This document shows, piece after piece, positions 10,036 through 21,300 of a stretch of DNA of 64,000 bases. The position numbers were made by a program, and so were the translations under genes. Position 1 is the stretch's first letter. Every line of letters starts with the position of its first letter. The notes under the pieces are model-generated. The model ran no database searches. It worked only from the letters and a program-made list of their open reading frames with translations, and was not told where the DNA came from. This stretch comes from Pseudofabraea citricarpa (Eukaryota; Ascomycota; Leotiomycetes; Helotiales; Dermateaceae): positions 2,182,501 to 2,246,500 of the forward strand of contig JAPWGK010000001.1 of NCBI GenBank assembly GCA_029641185.1, read 5' to 3'.

Positions 10036-11235
10036 CTACACATTCTCAACCAGGATCCAAAGAGCCTTCATCGCTTGCTTGCTCTCCCGATCTTTCTTTG
10101 TTATCTTTGCATCTCTTCTGTCCTGCCCGAATTCTCTCTCCGCCTTCCTTCTCTTCTCCTCGGTCTTGGCCAGTTCTTCCCTTAACTTCCTTTCAGCCTT
10201 CTCCACAGAACGTCCACCTTTCCTAGAATCTGCATCCTTCTCTGCCTTCCTGTCATCTTTGTCAAGTTCTATCATCTCCCTTTCAAACTTCCTTTGCTCC
10301 TTGCTTTGATCCTCGTATAGTTTGTCATTGGTTTTCTTCACCCGCTCCAACTGCTTTCGTCGCTGCTTCAACACTTTCTTCTCGGCCTTTGCCGTTTGTC
10401 GCTTGACCTGCGCAGCACTCATCTTGGCCAAGACGGTCGTCTGTTGCACAGGGGGAGGCACGTCGAAGTTCAGCTCTGCAATATAAGGTTGCATGCCTTC
10501 AAGTCGTCTTTCTACCACGTTGCGAGTCATGTTCTCGTCCGTGATAGGAGCAAGTCTTCCAACACTATCAGGCAGCCTCAATGACATTGCCATGGCATCT
10601 CGACTAACGATCGTCGCTTTAAGGCCACGAGGACCAAAGAAGTCCTTGTTAACTGCCTTCATATACATATCCGTTCTACTCTTGCTCACTACCACAGTCC
10701 CAAGCTTTGCAAGTGCCTGAACACCACCGCCGGCTAACTGGAAGATGTGATGTGGAACCATCCCCAGAACACCACCCACCAAGTCAAGAACCTGCAATGG
10801 CGGACTGGCTGTCGAAACAACGTTCAAGTTGTCGAGAAACTCGAGAAAGTCGCTCGCGGTAATATTATATGGAGTGAGTGCTGGAGACCAGCACCGCGCA
10901 AAAGCCTGTCCTGTTCCAGCTATAGTCTGCGGAACTGCTACTGGTTTGAAAAGAGCCGAAGGCTTGTATACTGGTGGTTGAGTACGTCTTGTGAATTCCG
11001 TCGCTTGGGCAAGAATATCCTCGTCGCTTTGTCCTGGCTCACTTCCATCTTCCGAAGATGTTTTGGACCTGGCGCCGACTGCCTGCTTTGAAAAGGACGG
11101 TGCCTCCATGTCTTGTGCTACATTGAATTCGCTACCTGAATTTGGTTGATACGGTGGTGGTGCGGCATATCTGAATGGGTTATTGCTGTTGAAGGGTTGG
11201 TTGGAATTAAGACTAGGCGACCCTTGGTATGCCAT
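10036..11235 (-). CDS. conserved fungal protein of unknown function with C-terminal coiled coil
   Basis: A single exon of 399 residues. The N-terminus (1-90) is Asn/Pro/Ser-rich and probably disordered. A folded region spans about 95-255, including FARCWSPALTPYNIT, a Gly-rich hydrophobic stretch (LDLVGGVLGMVPHHIFQLAG) and RLEGMQPYI. From about residue 285 it becomes a highly charged Lys/Glu/Arg coiled coil, ending in a hydrophobic tail (MKALWILVENV). The layout recalls fungal proteins annotated only as hypothetical; I cannot name a function. There is no signal peptide, and the coiled coil suggests a cytoplasmic or nuclear scaffold. It is divergent from the Zn2Cys6 factor, sharing about 550 bp of upstream sequence. 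Confidence 0.85.
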   Translation of the reverse strand: MAYQGSPSLNSNQPFNSNNPFRYAAPPPYQPNSGSEFNVAQDMEAPSFSKQAVGARSKTSSEDGSEPGQSDEDILAQATEFTRRTQPPVYKPSALFKPVAVPQTIAGTGQAFARCWSPALTPYNITASDFLEFLDNLNVVSTASPPLQVLDLVGGVLGMVPHHIFQLAGGGVQALAKLGTVVVSKSRTDMYMKAVNKDFFGPRGLKATIVSRDAMAMSLRLPDSVGRLAPITDENMTRNVVERRLEGMQPYIAELNFDVPPPVQQTTVLAKMSAAQVKRQTAKAEKKVLKQRRKQLERVKKTNDKLYEDQSKEQRKFEREMIELDKDDRKAEKDADSRKGGRSVEKAERKLREELAKTEEKRRKAEREFGQDRRDAKITKKDRESKQAMKALWILVENV

Positions 11236-11785
11236 TGGTTATTGGTCTTGGTTGCCAATGAATGTAAGTCGTAGAGGTAATTTCAAAAGATCTGAGTATT
11301 ATTGGGCTGTGAAAGTATGGATAACAGTCAAGCGTGCACAGAAGTCTCGGACAAGTCTGCTCTAGAAAAAGGACTTTATTGTGTTTGGTGCCATGAATAT
11401 ATGTACAACAACTCGCAATGCTCGACCTACTAAGGAATAGCCGACGGAGCAAGACTTGGGTGGATGCTCGCAAAAAGGGCCCCTGAAAAGGTATAGCTTC
11501 AAGCTTCAGCCACGCAGTCAGCATCGCCTATTTAAATATTTTACGTCAGTTCAGACTATCCCTTTTCCAGTGTACAAAATGCGAGCTCGAAGTCGGAACT
11601 ACCATGCCTCATCTCTTGCTACCTGAATAGGAATGCCGTTTCGGAGTTCTCGTGTATTTTAGGCCACTTTCTATGATAACAAGGAACAGTACGGCGGTCT
11701 TTGATGACATCGCAACCTAGCCACTTCTCAAGCCAGGATATTCTGCAGGTAGATTATTCAACCCTCAATTCAGATTACCAGAGTA
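11236..11785. other. divergent intergenic (bidirectional promoter) region
   Basis: Lies between the start of the minus-strand unknown gene and the start of the Zn2Cys6 factor. A TATTTAAATA-like AT core sits near 11528-11540. An in-frame-looking ATG at 11704 leads into a frame that is not used once the intron is removed (see the next gene). No other feature seen. Confidence 0.45.
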
Positions 11786-13287
11786 ATGGTGGGGGTCTCT
11801 GGGCTCTCGAAAGGTATGTGTACGTTCCAGAGATTTGTTTCGTAAAGATTAAAAGCTGTTCCTGCATAGGTTGTCGCACATGTCGAAAGAGACGCGTCAA
11901 ATGTGACCAGCGGCATCCATCATGTGCCCGCTGTGAGAGAGGTAGCTTTGAATGCGAAGGCTTTGGCAGGGACTTGAGCTTTGTCAGTGAAAACAGCCGT
12001 GCCAAGCGACGAAGTCTGAAGCAAGAGGCTCTACGAGTAAAAGCTTTCGAGGGTGAAAGATGTGACCAAAGAATCGTTTCGGGCGGCTCTAACACAGCCA
12101 GAATCTGGCCCGTGTTGAGCCATGCTGCCTTCAAAACCGAGATTCAGATCTCATTTACCTTGGCTAAGCTCTTCGCAGGCGACACAAGGTCGATCGCATG
12201 GCTTGTGTGGGGTTACAATGCCCTGGAAGATAACATCAATAGCGATGCTCTGAAAGCTTTATCGGGTCTTTACTATGGTAGAGCGCAGCACAAAGCTTCT
12301 TTCGAGAATGATGGCCAAGTATATTATTCGAAGACTCTGCGCGGTCTTAGCAAGGCGATTGGATCGCATGGTGGAACGTCACTTGATGTCTTGTTAGCTG
12401 GAATGACAGCATTATGCTACGAGATGATAGCATCACCCACCTACGCAGGACCGATGCTTCATGCTGGCGGCGTGGGAAGACTGATTGAACTTCGAGGCCC
12501 CGAACGACATCGTGACATATTTGAGCTCCACATTCTCCAGACTATGAGAAACTCGATCTGCATAAAAGCGATGCTTGACAGGAAGCGATGCTTCCTTGAG
12601 AAAGAAGAATGGAAGAGGATACCATGGAGTCTACATCCCGAAGAGAAGACAATGATTCAGTGGGTGCAAGATATCATGTGCGATATAGCTGGTCTCTTCG
12701 AGGACTATGATGCTCTTTCTGCATCCGGTATATCTCCCAAAACATACCAGCTCCAATTCGAGAACCTGACGAATAATATCAACCACCACCTCAAGCTCTT
12801 GTCAGACTGGCGAGCTCTGTGGGAACAACTGTACCCGGGCATGTGTTACGAACAGGAATCGCGCTTTCCACAGTCTCCTTTTCCGACAGTCCTATACTAT
12901 CGAGACCTCGAAGCCGCCAACGGGTTGATGCTGTACAACGCGCTCTACATCATCCTTTCGGAGATGGGAATACGCTTGCTCGGTCCAGACCATCACTGCC
13001 AACAAGCCGCCATTGCCACTGCCACAGAGCCCGCATTCGAATGCACCAACCCAGTGCTGAACCTTCCCGGCGCCTCGTTATATGCAGCCGCTGTCGAGAT
13101 CTGTCGAAGCGTCGAGTTTTATTCTTCACCCCCACACGAGAGTGCTGGCGCTTTCTTCATCACCTTTCCACTAAAGAAGGCAAACGATCAGTTGCCTGTT
13201 GGCAGTGCAGAGCAGGGCTGGTTGAAGGCTATGATGGTGAACATTGCTACGAAGAGCGGGTTCTCCTTCTCCACCGGGGTTTTATAG
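11786..13287 (+). CDS. Zn2Cys6 transcription factor (fungal-specific, DUF3468-type)
   Basis: Exon 1 is 11786-11813, then a 56-nt intron (GTATGT to CATAG), and exon 2 is 11870-13287; 481 residues. The spliced N-terminus reads MVGVSGLSKGC and runs into the binuclear zinc cluster C-x2-C-x6-C-x5-C-x2-C-x6-C (GCRTCRKRRVKCDQRHPSC onward), the standard arrangement with the cluster close to the start. A longer unspliced frame also exists, but its N-terminus is atypical. The rest is the helical fungal transcription-factor region usual in activators of metabolic or stress genes. DNA binding is nuclear, to CGG-type half sites by family rule. Its target is unknown; the nearest candidate is the divergent gene at 10.0-11.2 kb, by position alone. 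Confidence 0.88.
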
Positions 13288-13682
13288 TATCTAGGTACAT
13301 AAATGGCCAAAGCTAGCTCTCGCCGTTTCTGGATTCTGCGGTCGAATATTAGCTCACAAAAACAGATCATGAAGTCCAGAGAAAGGACTCACATAACAAC
13401 ATCACAAGTTGAGGTTTGCAATTCACTTGGGTACACATCACATTCATCTTATTTGGGAACAGATTGATTTTTTAATATATTGCCGGGTGGCATTTTTTTA
13501 TATGTTTTTTTTTTCTCTTTCTTCCGTTGAGGGATTCAAACCCGCTCACCCCCCATTCCTCGGATAGTAAAACTCGAAAAGTAGTGAAACAAGAAACAAG
13601 AAACCCAGAGAACTCCCAAAACCCAAAACCCAGACTCGGACTCCATCTCAGACACCTTTGACGATCGATCGTCTCTCTTCCT
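13288..13682. other. convergent 3' flank
   Basis: The ends of the Zn2Cys6 factor and of the Hsp20 gene face each other here. A T-rich tract lies at 13490-13525. No gene is seen; a GGATTCAAACCC motif near 13534 is not part of a tRNA cloverleaf. Confidence 0.45.
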
Positions 13683-14738
13683 TTAGATGATATCCACCTT
13701 CTTCACCTCGGTCCATTCCTTCTCGACCTTGGGTACCGTGATGACCAGCACACCATCCTCCAACTTGGCCGTGATGCCATCGCCATCAATCTCGTCCTTA
13801 TCCTCGGCTCCGGGAGGGAGCTTGATAGTCCTCTCGAAGGCGCCTATCTTTCGCTCCGCCTTGGTCAAGCCCTTCAAGAACTCCTCGTCGCCTAATCGAT
13901 AGACGACACCCGCGACGTTGAGGACACTCTTCTCAGCGTCCCAGTTGACTCCGACATCTTCCTTCTTGGCGCCGGGAAGTGCGACGTGAAGGACGTAGCT
14001 CGTCTCGGTGGAGAAGACATCAATGGGCGGCGTGAAGCTGTTCTCGCTGTCGAAATCGTCGGGGACAAGCGTCTCCCCTGACTGCTGAGCTGCTGGATCG
14101 GCATATCCACGGAATGCCTGCGCAATTGGGTGAGAAGCAAAAGCTTGCATGAGAGCACTCAGATCGAACGGTGCACCACCTGGGCCACCGAATGGTGGTG
14201 GAGGAGGTCCTCTCCTCCCGAATCCTCTGCCTCCTCTACCACCTCCTCTGCCGTGATGACCGCGGCGTCCGTGTCGGCCGTGGGGAGAGTGTTCCCGACC
14301 TTCTCCGTCACTGCCAGTCTTCTCGTTCTCGCCTTCTGGAGAGACGGATCTCTCGTGAGCTGGGGACCCTTCGCGCTGGTGATGGCGAGATCCGCGTCGG
14401 CCCCTTCGACCGCCGCAGTGTCCCATTCCTGGACCGCCGCCGCCAAATCCTCCAAAGCCACCACCTCGTCCACCGAAGAAACCCGCAGGTCCGAATGGAA
14501 ACTGGGCTTGAAAATGAGGATCATGGTGCGGAGGAGGACCATGAGGTCCTGGTGGGGGAGGAGGTGGAGGGGGATGGCTACCGTGGTGACCTGGAGGAGG
14601 GGGAGGCCAGAATGAGAAGGCGCCTTGAGCTGGGTGGTCGACGCCGGCTCCAGCGTTGTCGAGAGAGCGTACCCAGTCCCAGAACGGGTTCTGAGCAGCT
14701 TGGGCGTTGTTGTTGGTGTTGCTTTGGTTGTATGCCAT
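13683..14738 (-). CDS. small heat-shock protein (Hsp20/alpha-crystallin domain) with long Gly/Pro/His-rich N-terminus
   Basis: One exon of 351 residues starting MAYNQSNTNNN. The C-terminal alpha-crystallin domain occupies about residues 225-350: PPIDVFSTETSYVLHVALPG opens the fold and GAFERTIKLP and DGVLVITVPK are the conserved strands. The ATP-independent holdase binds unfolding proteins in the cytosol. Before it lies a very long low-complexity region: poly-Pro, PPPHHDPH, a GGRGG-type Gly/Arg stretch and an acidic/Ser piece. That makes the protein roughly twice the length of classical fungal Hsp30/Hsp26, as in the long Hsp20 variants of moulds. A start further upstream (hydrophobic Ile-rich frame) is rejected because the MAYNQ start has better context and the usual N-terminus. 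A step-type heat-shock element lies about 225 nt upstream. Confidence 0.9.
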   Translation of the reverse strand: MAYNQSNTNNNAQAAQNPFWDWVRSLDNAGAGVDHPAQGAFSFWPPPPPGHHGSHPPPPPPPPGPHGPPPHHDPHFQAQFPFGPAGFFGGRGGGFGGFGGGGPGMGHCGGRRGRRGSRHHQREGSPAHERSVSPEGENEKTGSDGEGREHSPHGRHGRRGHHGRGGGRGGRGFGRRGPPPPPFGGPGGAPFDLSALMQAFASHPIAQAFRGYADPAAQQSGETLVPDDFDSENSFTPPIDVFSTETSYVLHVALPGAKKEDVGVNWDAEKSVLNVAGVVYRLGDEEFLKGLTKAERKIGAFERTIKLPPGAEDKDEIDGDGITAKLEDGVLVITVPKVEKEWTEVKKVDII

Positions 14739-17700
14739 GATGATGATTGTGATGATGATGATGAGGAGGATGAAGATGAGAAAAGAAAAAGCAGACAGCA
14801 GGTGCAAGACAGGAAATATATAGATATCGACAACTTACAGGCAGTCCCAAACGCGTAGGCCAAGGGGGCAAATACACTTGCGAGTCCCCTTTGTTAGCCT
14901 ACTGTACAGTAGAAGGGAGCTCGGGTGAATCAGACAGCAGTCACAGGCGACGCAATTCGGATCGAAGAGACAAGAAAGCTCTCGAAGGCACACTTGTGGT
15001 CGAATAATGGCAACCAGAAGTCAGGTCAAAAGGTTGCCGCGCGTACTGAGTGCCTGTGTGGCTGAAGCTTGCTTCCCTCGATTCCTCGATTGCTCGACGC
15101 GAGTGGCGAGTTGTGGGGGAAGGCTAGCTCTCCCCTACCACTTGTCGTCGCAACCCCCCTGGAAACTAGGCAGAATGGTCGACGGAACTGTGACTCAGCG
15201 ACGGAGGACGGCCTGTTATGCGTTGCTCAGAGCTGGATGGATGTCGGTCGTCGGCCTTGGAATCATAATGCCCTGTAAGCTGGACGAGAGTTGTCGGTCC
15301 AGCTTTGGCCGATGATGTCTCTGCTCTGGAGGAGGCATGTGATTATTGTCTGGTAGCTGAGGCTGGAACATGCAAGTATGGACCTGCGAGTGGCGAGTCT
15401 AGACCCATTCGTTGTTGACGGATACTGAGGCAAGGCTCGTTGACTTGAGACTTGGTTTTTGTTGAAGGTCTTCATTACTGGAAGGGAATATATTTCATGA
15501 CCGTAGGGTATTGTATTGTCACTGCTCGCTTAGGTACTTCCGTGCTGACGACCTGAGTAGTCGAGGTCGAGGTAGTGTAGTAGTACATATAGCGTCGAAT
15601 TACAGGTGCAAAACCACTACGTATTCTCAACACCAAGGAATCAATCCATGTACTTTTAAACCCATCCAACCTCGATTATTGCAAGATAAGGTTATCAATC
15701 AGACGAGGCCATCAAGTCTCGGCCTTCCTACTCTGCTTACTCTCTTGTTTGAGGCCACTGCCAAGCTTTACTACCATAAATAAAGCATGAGGATATGCTC
15801 TTCATGGTTTATTACCAGAAAGCTCAGAGAAGCCTTTACAAAATCCATACATCAGAAAATATATCAAGACAATGACTCAGGATTAACGATATTGATAATA
15901 ATGGCTCTACACTGTACTTACTGCAATCTACCGTACGGCAGCCCACCAAGCCGCGCCGCACCTCCAAAGGCCGACGGGGACCGAGGGCAGCAGCTCAAAC
16001 GTCGTCGTCCACTTCCGAAGTGTGGACGACGCGGAACCAGCAACGGGGAAACAAGCCTGAGCCCACGCCCAGCACCCTTCCGCACCTTACTCGCACCAAA
16101 AGAGAGAAAAAAAAAAAAAAAAAAAAAAAAAAGAAAAAAGGCTGGGCAAAAGATCAGACATGCAACAAAACCCAAGGCGTGGTAGGCTAAGAGCAACGTG
16201 ATGGAGTGACGAGCCCGAATCGCACGGCTCCTCACCATGAGCTCGCAGACGGAGATGCTCGAATGGCCCCCTCTGATCTCTCTCCTGCACCACTGCACAT
16301 TCTTATACAGGCCCGAAAAAGGTTATCATAAATCTTCACAGCCCTATTATTTCTTGGCGGCCGGTTAGGTTCCAAGACTTGGGTCTTGGCGAGACATGGA
16401 CAAATTGACATTAATCGAACCCCCCCCTCACCCTCATCTCCACCGTCACTACCATCACGTGCTAGGGATGCATCTGTGTCACGCTGTCACGCTGCCACCA
16501 ACATCGAGAAACCCGGAAATAATCCAGTTCAGGCTCGTGGGAGATGATGGAGGCCGAAAGATAGGGGAGTCTTGATGGAGAGGGATTTGTTCAAGGAGAG
16601 CGAGATCTTGATCTTCCTCCGATGCCAAGCCAAGCTCCCTCCCTCCTGTGGGAAGAGACATCTGATATTAATACCTCACTGCGACCGGCTCAGAGGGAAG
16701 GTGTCACTGCATGAATGTTCTGGCCAGAGCTGTTCTTGAGATGAGAAGGCAGACGAAGAAGATACTGCAGAGACGAGGCTACCGAGCACAGTAGAAGACA
16801 GCTACTCTTCTAACCCAGCTCGCCCAGGTACCTAGGTACCGTACGCAAGCACAAAGGTACCAGCGACGCTCCGACCACACTTTAAAGCGCTAAGGCACAG
16901 CACCGCACAGCACAGCTCGAGTCGGTGGCAGCCTTTACCTTTTCAACAACAATAATGCATTAAATATGTCGACCTACGGACATTTCTCCGGAACCCGAGA
17001 GCGACAAGACAGGTCAAGCCATCATACCGTACCGTACTCTTACCACACCATACCCTACAAACGATGCAGGAGATCAAGCAGCTGAGGCGCGGGGAAGAGC
17101 TCTCTCAGGACAGGACAGGTCAGGTCTTGCTCACAAATTGACCATAGCGCTCCCAGTCCCGCGGGTCGCTAAAGATACAGTACGGCAACAGCGACAAGGA
17201 CGAGCTCTCGGGCCTGAGACAAGCTCAGTTTACAGGCTTGGTCAGCGCTGGAACGGCATCATTTCAGCACTGTATTGTGTGTACGGGCTGGTATCATGGT
17301 AGCGATAGGCAGGGCAGAGCAGGGCAGGTCTGCAGCCCACCACCACCAAACCCAACAAAGCCCACCTCAGCCTGCTCGCTATTTCCCGTCGCTACTCCGG
17401 ACAACATCTCAAAATGTATCATCCTACGGGAGAGTCCTGTCTCATGTGGTCTTCCCATCTTGGTTCGCATGTTTGGATGTTTTTCTTGGAGGGGGCGTTG
17501 TGAGATCGAATGGGTTTCAGTGCTCGCACAATTATCAATGCCCGTCTATGATTTGCTGGTTGACGATTGCCTTCTACCGGAGTGGCTGTTGTGGCTACTG
17601 GACCACTGGTATGTGTATGTGTACGACTGGCGCTGGTGGAAGGGTTGGAAGGGTTGGAAGGGTCATGGACGATTACTGATCGCCAACCCTCTCCAGCATG

Positions 17701-18350
17701 TGCCGTATGATAACCAGCATCAGTCAAGAGGAAAGCAGCAGCAGCAGCAGGCAGGCAATAATGGTGGTTCAGCCTCATGGTGAAGCAAATACGGCTCCGG
17801 GCAAAAGGCTATCTCATGGTTTGACGTGCGCACGGGTCCAGCCGAGCCTACAGTACAGGGCGTGATTCGTCCTCCCAGGCGGGTCCCAGGCGGGATCCCA
17901 CTGTAGTAAGTCAGTGAACCTGAACCTGAACCTGAACCTGAACCCTTCTGTGCTGTAGCGATCCCTCCACCACCAGCACCACCAGCACCACCAGCACCAC
18001 CACTCACTCTCTCCACTTGGACACCCGCTCTATGCTGCTGTTGCTGCTACCGTACCGCTCTGACTACTGACAACTGACTACTGGCATTGCATTGCACTGC
18101 ACTGTACTGTGACCCGGCCGACTAGATCGATTACTGCACACTGCTGCTTGCTGTTGCTACTACTGCTACTACTACTGCTGCTACTGCTGCTACTGTGCTG
18201 TGAAACTACTCACTACTACTATCCTATCCTGACGACACCGACCACCCACCCCCCCCCTCTCAAAAACACCATCCCACCTGCTCCACCACCATAAAACTCG
18301 AATGTCTGCAGCGTGGATGGCCGCGTCGTAAACCAATCTGCTGGTCAACC
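14739..18350. other. 3.6-kb divergent non-coding region between Hsp20 and adenylate cyclase
   Basis: No supported gene. It should hold the Hsp20 promoter and the long promoter and leader of adenylate cyclase. It contains many simple repeats: a run of 26 A at 16107-16132; three tandem GGTTGGAAG units at about 17643-17670; five TGAACC units at about 17914-17944; CACCAC/CAGCAC repeats at about 17967-18003; and CTG/CTA triplets at about 18140-18196. The 14-bp palindrome GGTACCTAGGTACC sits at about 16828-16841. Open frames here are products of low complexity. Confidence 0.5.
14963..14987. promoter_or_regulatory. step-type heat-shock element upstream of Hsp20
   Basis: Three GAA triplets start at 14964, 14974 and 14984, spaced exactly 10 bp: the nGAAn-(5)-nGAAn-(5)-nGAAn layout of a step-type HSF1 site. 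It lies about 225 nt before the Hsp20 start. A TATATA sequence at about 14816-14821 lies between it and the gene. HSF binding is inferred. Confidence 0.55.
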
Positions 18351-21300
18351 ATGACCAGGAAAGATCCGACTTCTCGCAATAGCTCTGCCACGAGCTCGAG
18401 CACCGAGAGCTGGAAATCTACCGACACCGTCAAACCATCGCTTTTCCGTGGCTCGTCGCGGAAGGGCACCCCTCCGAATATATTGACGGCGGGCAGCAGA
18501 AACAACAAGTGAGTTCATGTCTCCAGCCGCACGCATCTGGCTTCTGGAAGCTGTCTATCACCCCTCACATCCTTCACATCCTTCACATCCCTCCCCAGGC
18601 CTCTTGGGCTAACGGCTGCGTGCATGGCGCGCGCATCATCGAGCAGAATCGAGACGGATCACCAAGTCTCTCCAACGTCGGGAGCGCCGCAGAGACTGCC
18701 CAATTTCTCCCCTTCTCCTGATGTCTCTCCGCGCGAGCAAAGAATGTCGGATTTTGCCAACTACCGACGCGATCTTGCGGTGCTAGATGCATCGGGTGGG
18801 CGCATTCCTAAGATCCAACAAAACCCTCCGACTGCCTCCTCTCCGAACCCCATCGCGCCTTGGATGTCGGGAAACGGGAACCCAGAGCCTTCGAGCGCCT
18901 TTGGAACCAGTTTTTACAATGATTCCAGTGACAATCTGTCGCAAGCCTCGGCCCTCTCGCCCGTCTTCAGACCAGGGACGGGCCTCACAGGCAACACCAA
19001 TGCCAGCAGCGACTCGACCCAGGAGATCTATGGCGACGAGCGGCGCCCCTCGGTGGCCAGCATCACCACGGCGAGCAGCTCGGGCTCCAAGGCATCGAGC
19101 ATGACCCGGGGGGGCATTCACAAGAAGCTGCAGACCTTCTTTGGGGAGGACCTGCCGGCGAGGGACGGCTCAGATACGAGCTTGCCATTGAATGCGAAGG
19201 AGCAGAAGGAGCGCCATGGGAAAGAATTGAGGTCTAATTCTTTTGCACGCAGCACTCGAGAGCGGAATCTGTCATCGGCCACAGCGCGGGAGGCATCGCC
19301 TGTGGATTCTCGACCGCGAACACCCGTCCCTTCCAGCGATGTTGTGCCATTTCTCTACCAAGAAGCCCAGGTGAGCACTTCCTTATATGCAGAATTGTCC
19401 TCCATGCAGAACCCTTAAGAGCTCGAATATAACGTTTATGCGGGTCTGCTATCGCATGATAGCGGACCTTCCCAATCGAGATTGACTCAATCTCTCTTCC
19501 GTTTTCATCAACTTCCATGCTTCCACGTGTGGGGTACACTAACATTTCACGACAGGATATATCACGATACGGCGAAGCACCTGTCCGCGCAAACCTCTCT
19601 GGCCCCGACAGAGACCGATATGTGACGGATGGTTCGCAGAACCCACCCAAGACCTCCTCGTCCTCGAAATCTGGCATCTCCCACGGCCACCTCCCTAGCC
19701 ACAATCATCGCTACAACAAGAGTGACGACTCGAGGCCATTGAGACCGACCATCAGCAGAGAGGAGTCTACCAACAGTGTGTCCCAAAACTCCCGGCATAA
19801 GGATCGTGCGCCGACCACGATGGGCACTTCCTTGGCCAGCACCTCGAACCTGACGCTGAATCGACCGACGAGCCCTACACCGAGCGGATGGAGCTCTACG
19901 ACAGCGAGCAAGGGTCATTTGATGGATGGAGCTACCTCGCCTACCAACCATGGCCATGGGAAACGGAACATTCTAAGTCGATTCCGAAAGAACAAAGACA
20001 AAGATGGTGCGACTTCAAGATTGAAAGATCTGCCGGGATCCGTCCGTTCATTCAACTCTCCCGCCGTGAAACAGGATGGCGGACAGCAGGAATCTCCTCC
20101 GACTGGGCAATGGAGTAGGGAAGGAAGTCTGACTGGGTCAGAGATCAATCTGGGCAGGGCATTGGATACTGCATTTGGCCGTCCTTTAAACAATACGCAG
20201 CGACAAGGCACATTCAACAAGCTTCCTTTCAGGAAAGGTCGCACCAACAAGTCTTACGATGAGCAGGAAACGTACACAGATGCCACTGAAAGAAACGACC
20301 TGAACCCTGGTTCAGTTTTTAACCTCGATACAAATCTCTCCAACATGGAAGGCATTCTTGCCAAACCTCCCCCACTTACGCCTTTAGACAACAGCATATT
20401 TTCTGGGACGGTCGACGACGAGGCTAAGGTTGAGGCAGAGGGCAACGGAACATTGGGTTGGAACGCGCCAGACAGTTGGGCGGTGAAAAAGGTCAACGAC
20501 GATAATATGTCTCGACTCCCGGAAATCGACGAAGCTGGGGTCCCTCCCAAAGCAGACGAGAAAGCCATCCCATATTGTATCCGCATCTTTAGGATTGATG
20601 GCACATTTGCAACACTTTCCACATCACTCAACGCAACTGTCACTGAAGTTATGAATCAATTGGGCAAGAAGACTTATATGACCGACAGTCTAGAAAACTA
20701 CCAGATTGTAATGAAAAAACACGACCTGCAACGAATTCTTGGAGCTGGCGAACGGCCAGTAGTCATTCAGAAACGACTCTTAGAACAGGCAGGCTACGAG
20801 GAACGGGATCGCATTGAGGATGTGGGAAGAGAGGACAATAGCTACCTTTGTCGGTTCTCATTTGTGCCTGCTAGAGAGAGTGGTTATGCCACTGCTAGTA
20901 AGCACGACATTGGACATGCGAGGGGGCAGAAGTATAGCCATGTGGATCTCCAAGGTCGCAACTTGATTACCATACCGATTTCTCTTTACTCGAAGGCCTC
21001 TGAGATCATATCCCTTAATCTGTCACGAAACCTGTCACTTGATCTACCGAAAGACTTCATACAGTCTTGTCAAAACCTACGAGATATCAAGTACATCAAT
21101 AACGAAGCCTGGAAACTCCCTCCCAGCTTGAGCCGCGCCAATCGACTCACGATATTGGATGTTTCGAACAATAGGCTCGAGCAATTAGAGCATGCGGAAT
21201 TGCAAAGGCTGCAGGGGATTATCAGCTTGAAGCTAGCCAACAATCGTCTGACATCCCTTCCATCCTACTTTGGACAGTTTAGGTCTATGAGGACATTGAA

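Noticed and set aside
11701..13287. Unspliced 528-codon reading of the Zn2Cys6 gene
   Set aside because: The spliced model gives the standard N-terminus and uses a canonical donor, branch region and acceptor.
13521..13560. GGATTCAAACCC motif resembling a tRNA T-arm
   Set aside because: No acceptor, D-arm or anticodon arm can be folded around it.
14130..14740. Long plus-strand open frames (161-189 codons) across the Hsp20 gene
   Set aside because: They mirror the low-complexity Gly/Pro/His arm of Hsp20; composition is Arg/Ser/Asp-biased shadow sequence with no motif.
15787..16185. Plus-strand frame of 132 codons with a Lys-rich tail
   Set aside because: The tail is the translation of a 26-A run and the rest has no coding features.
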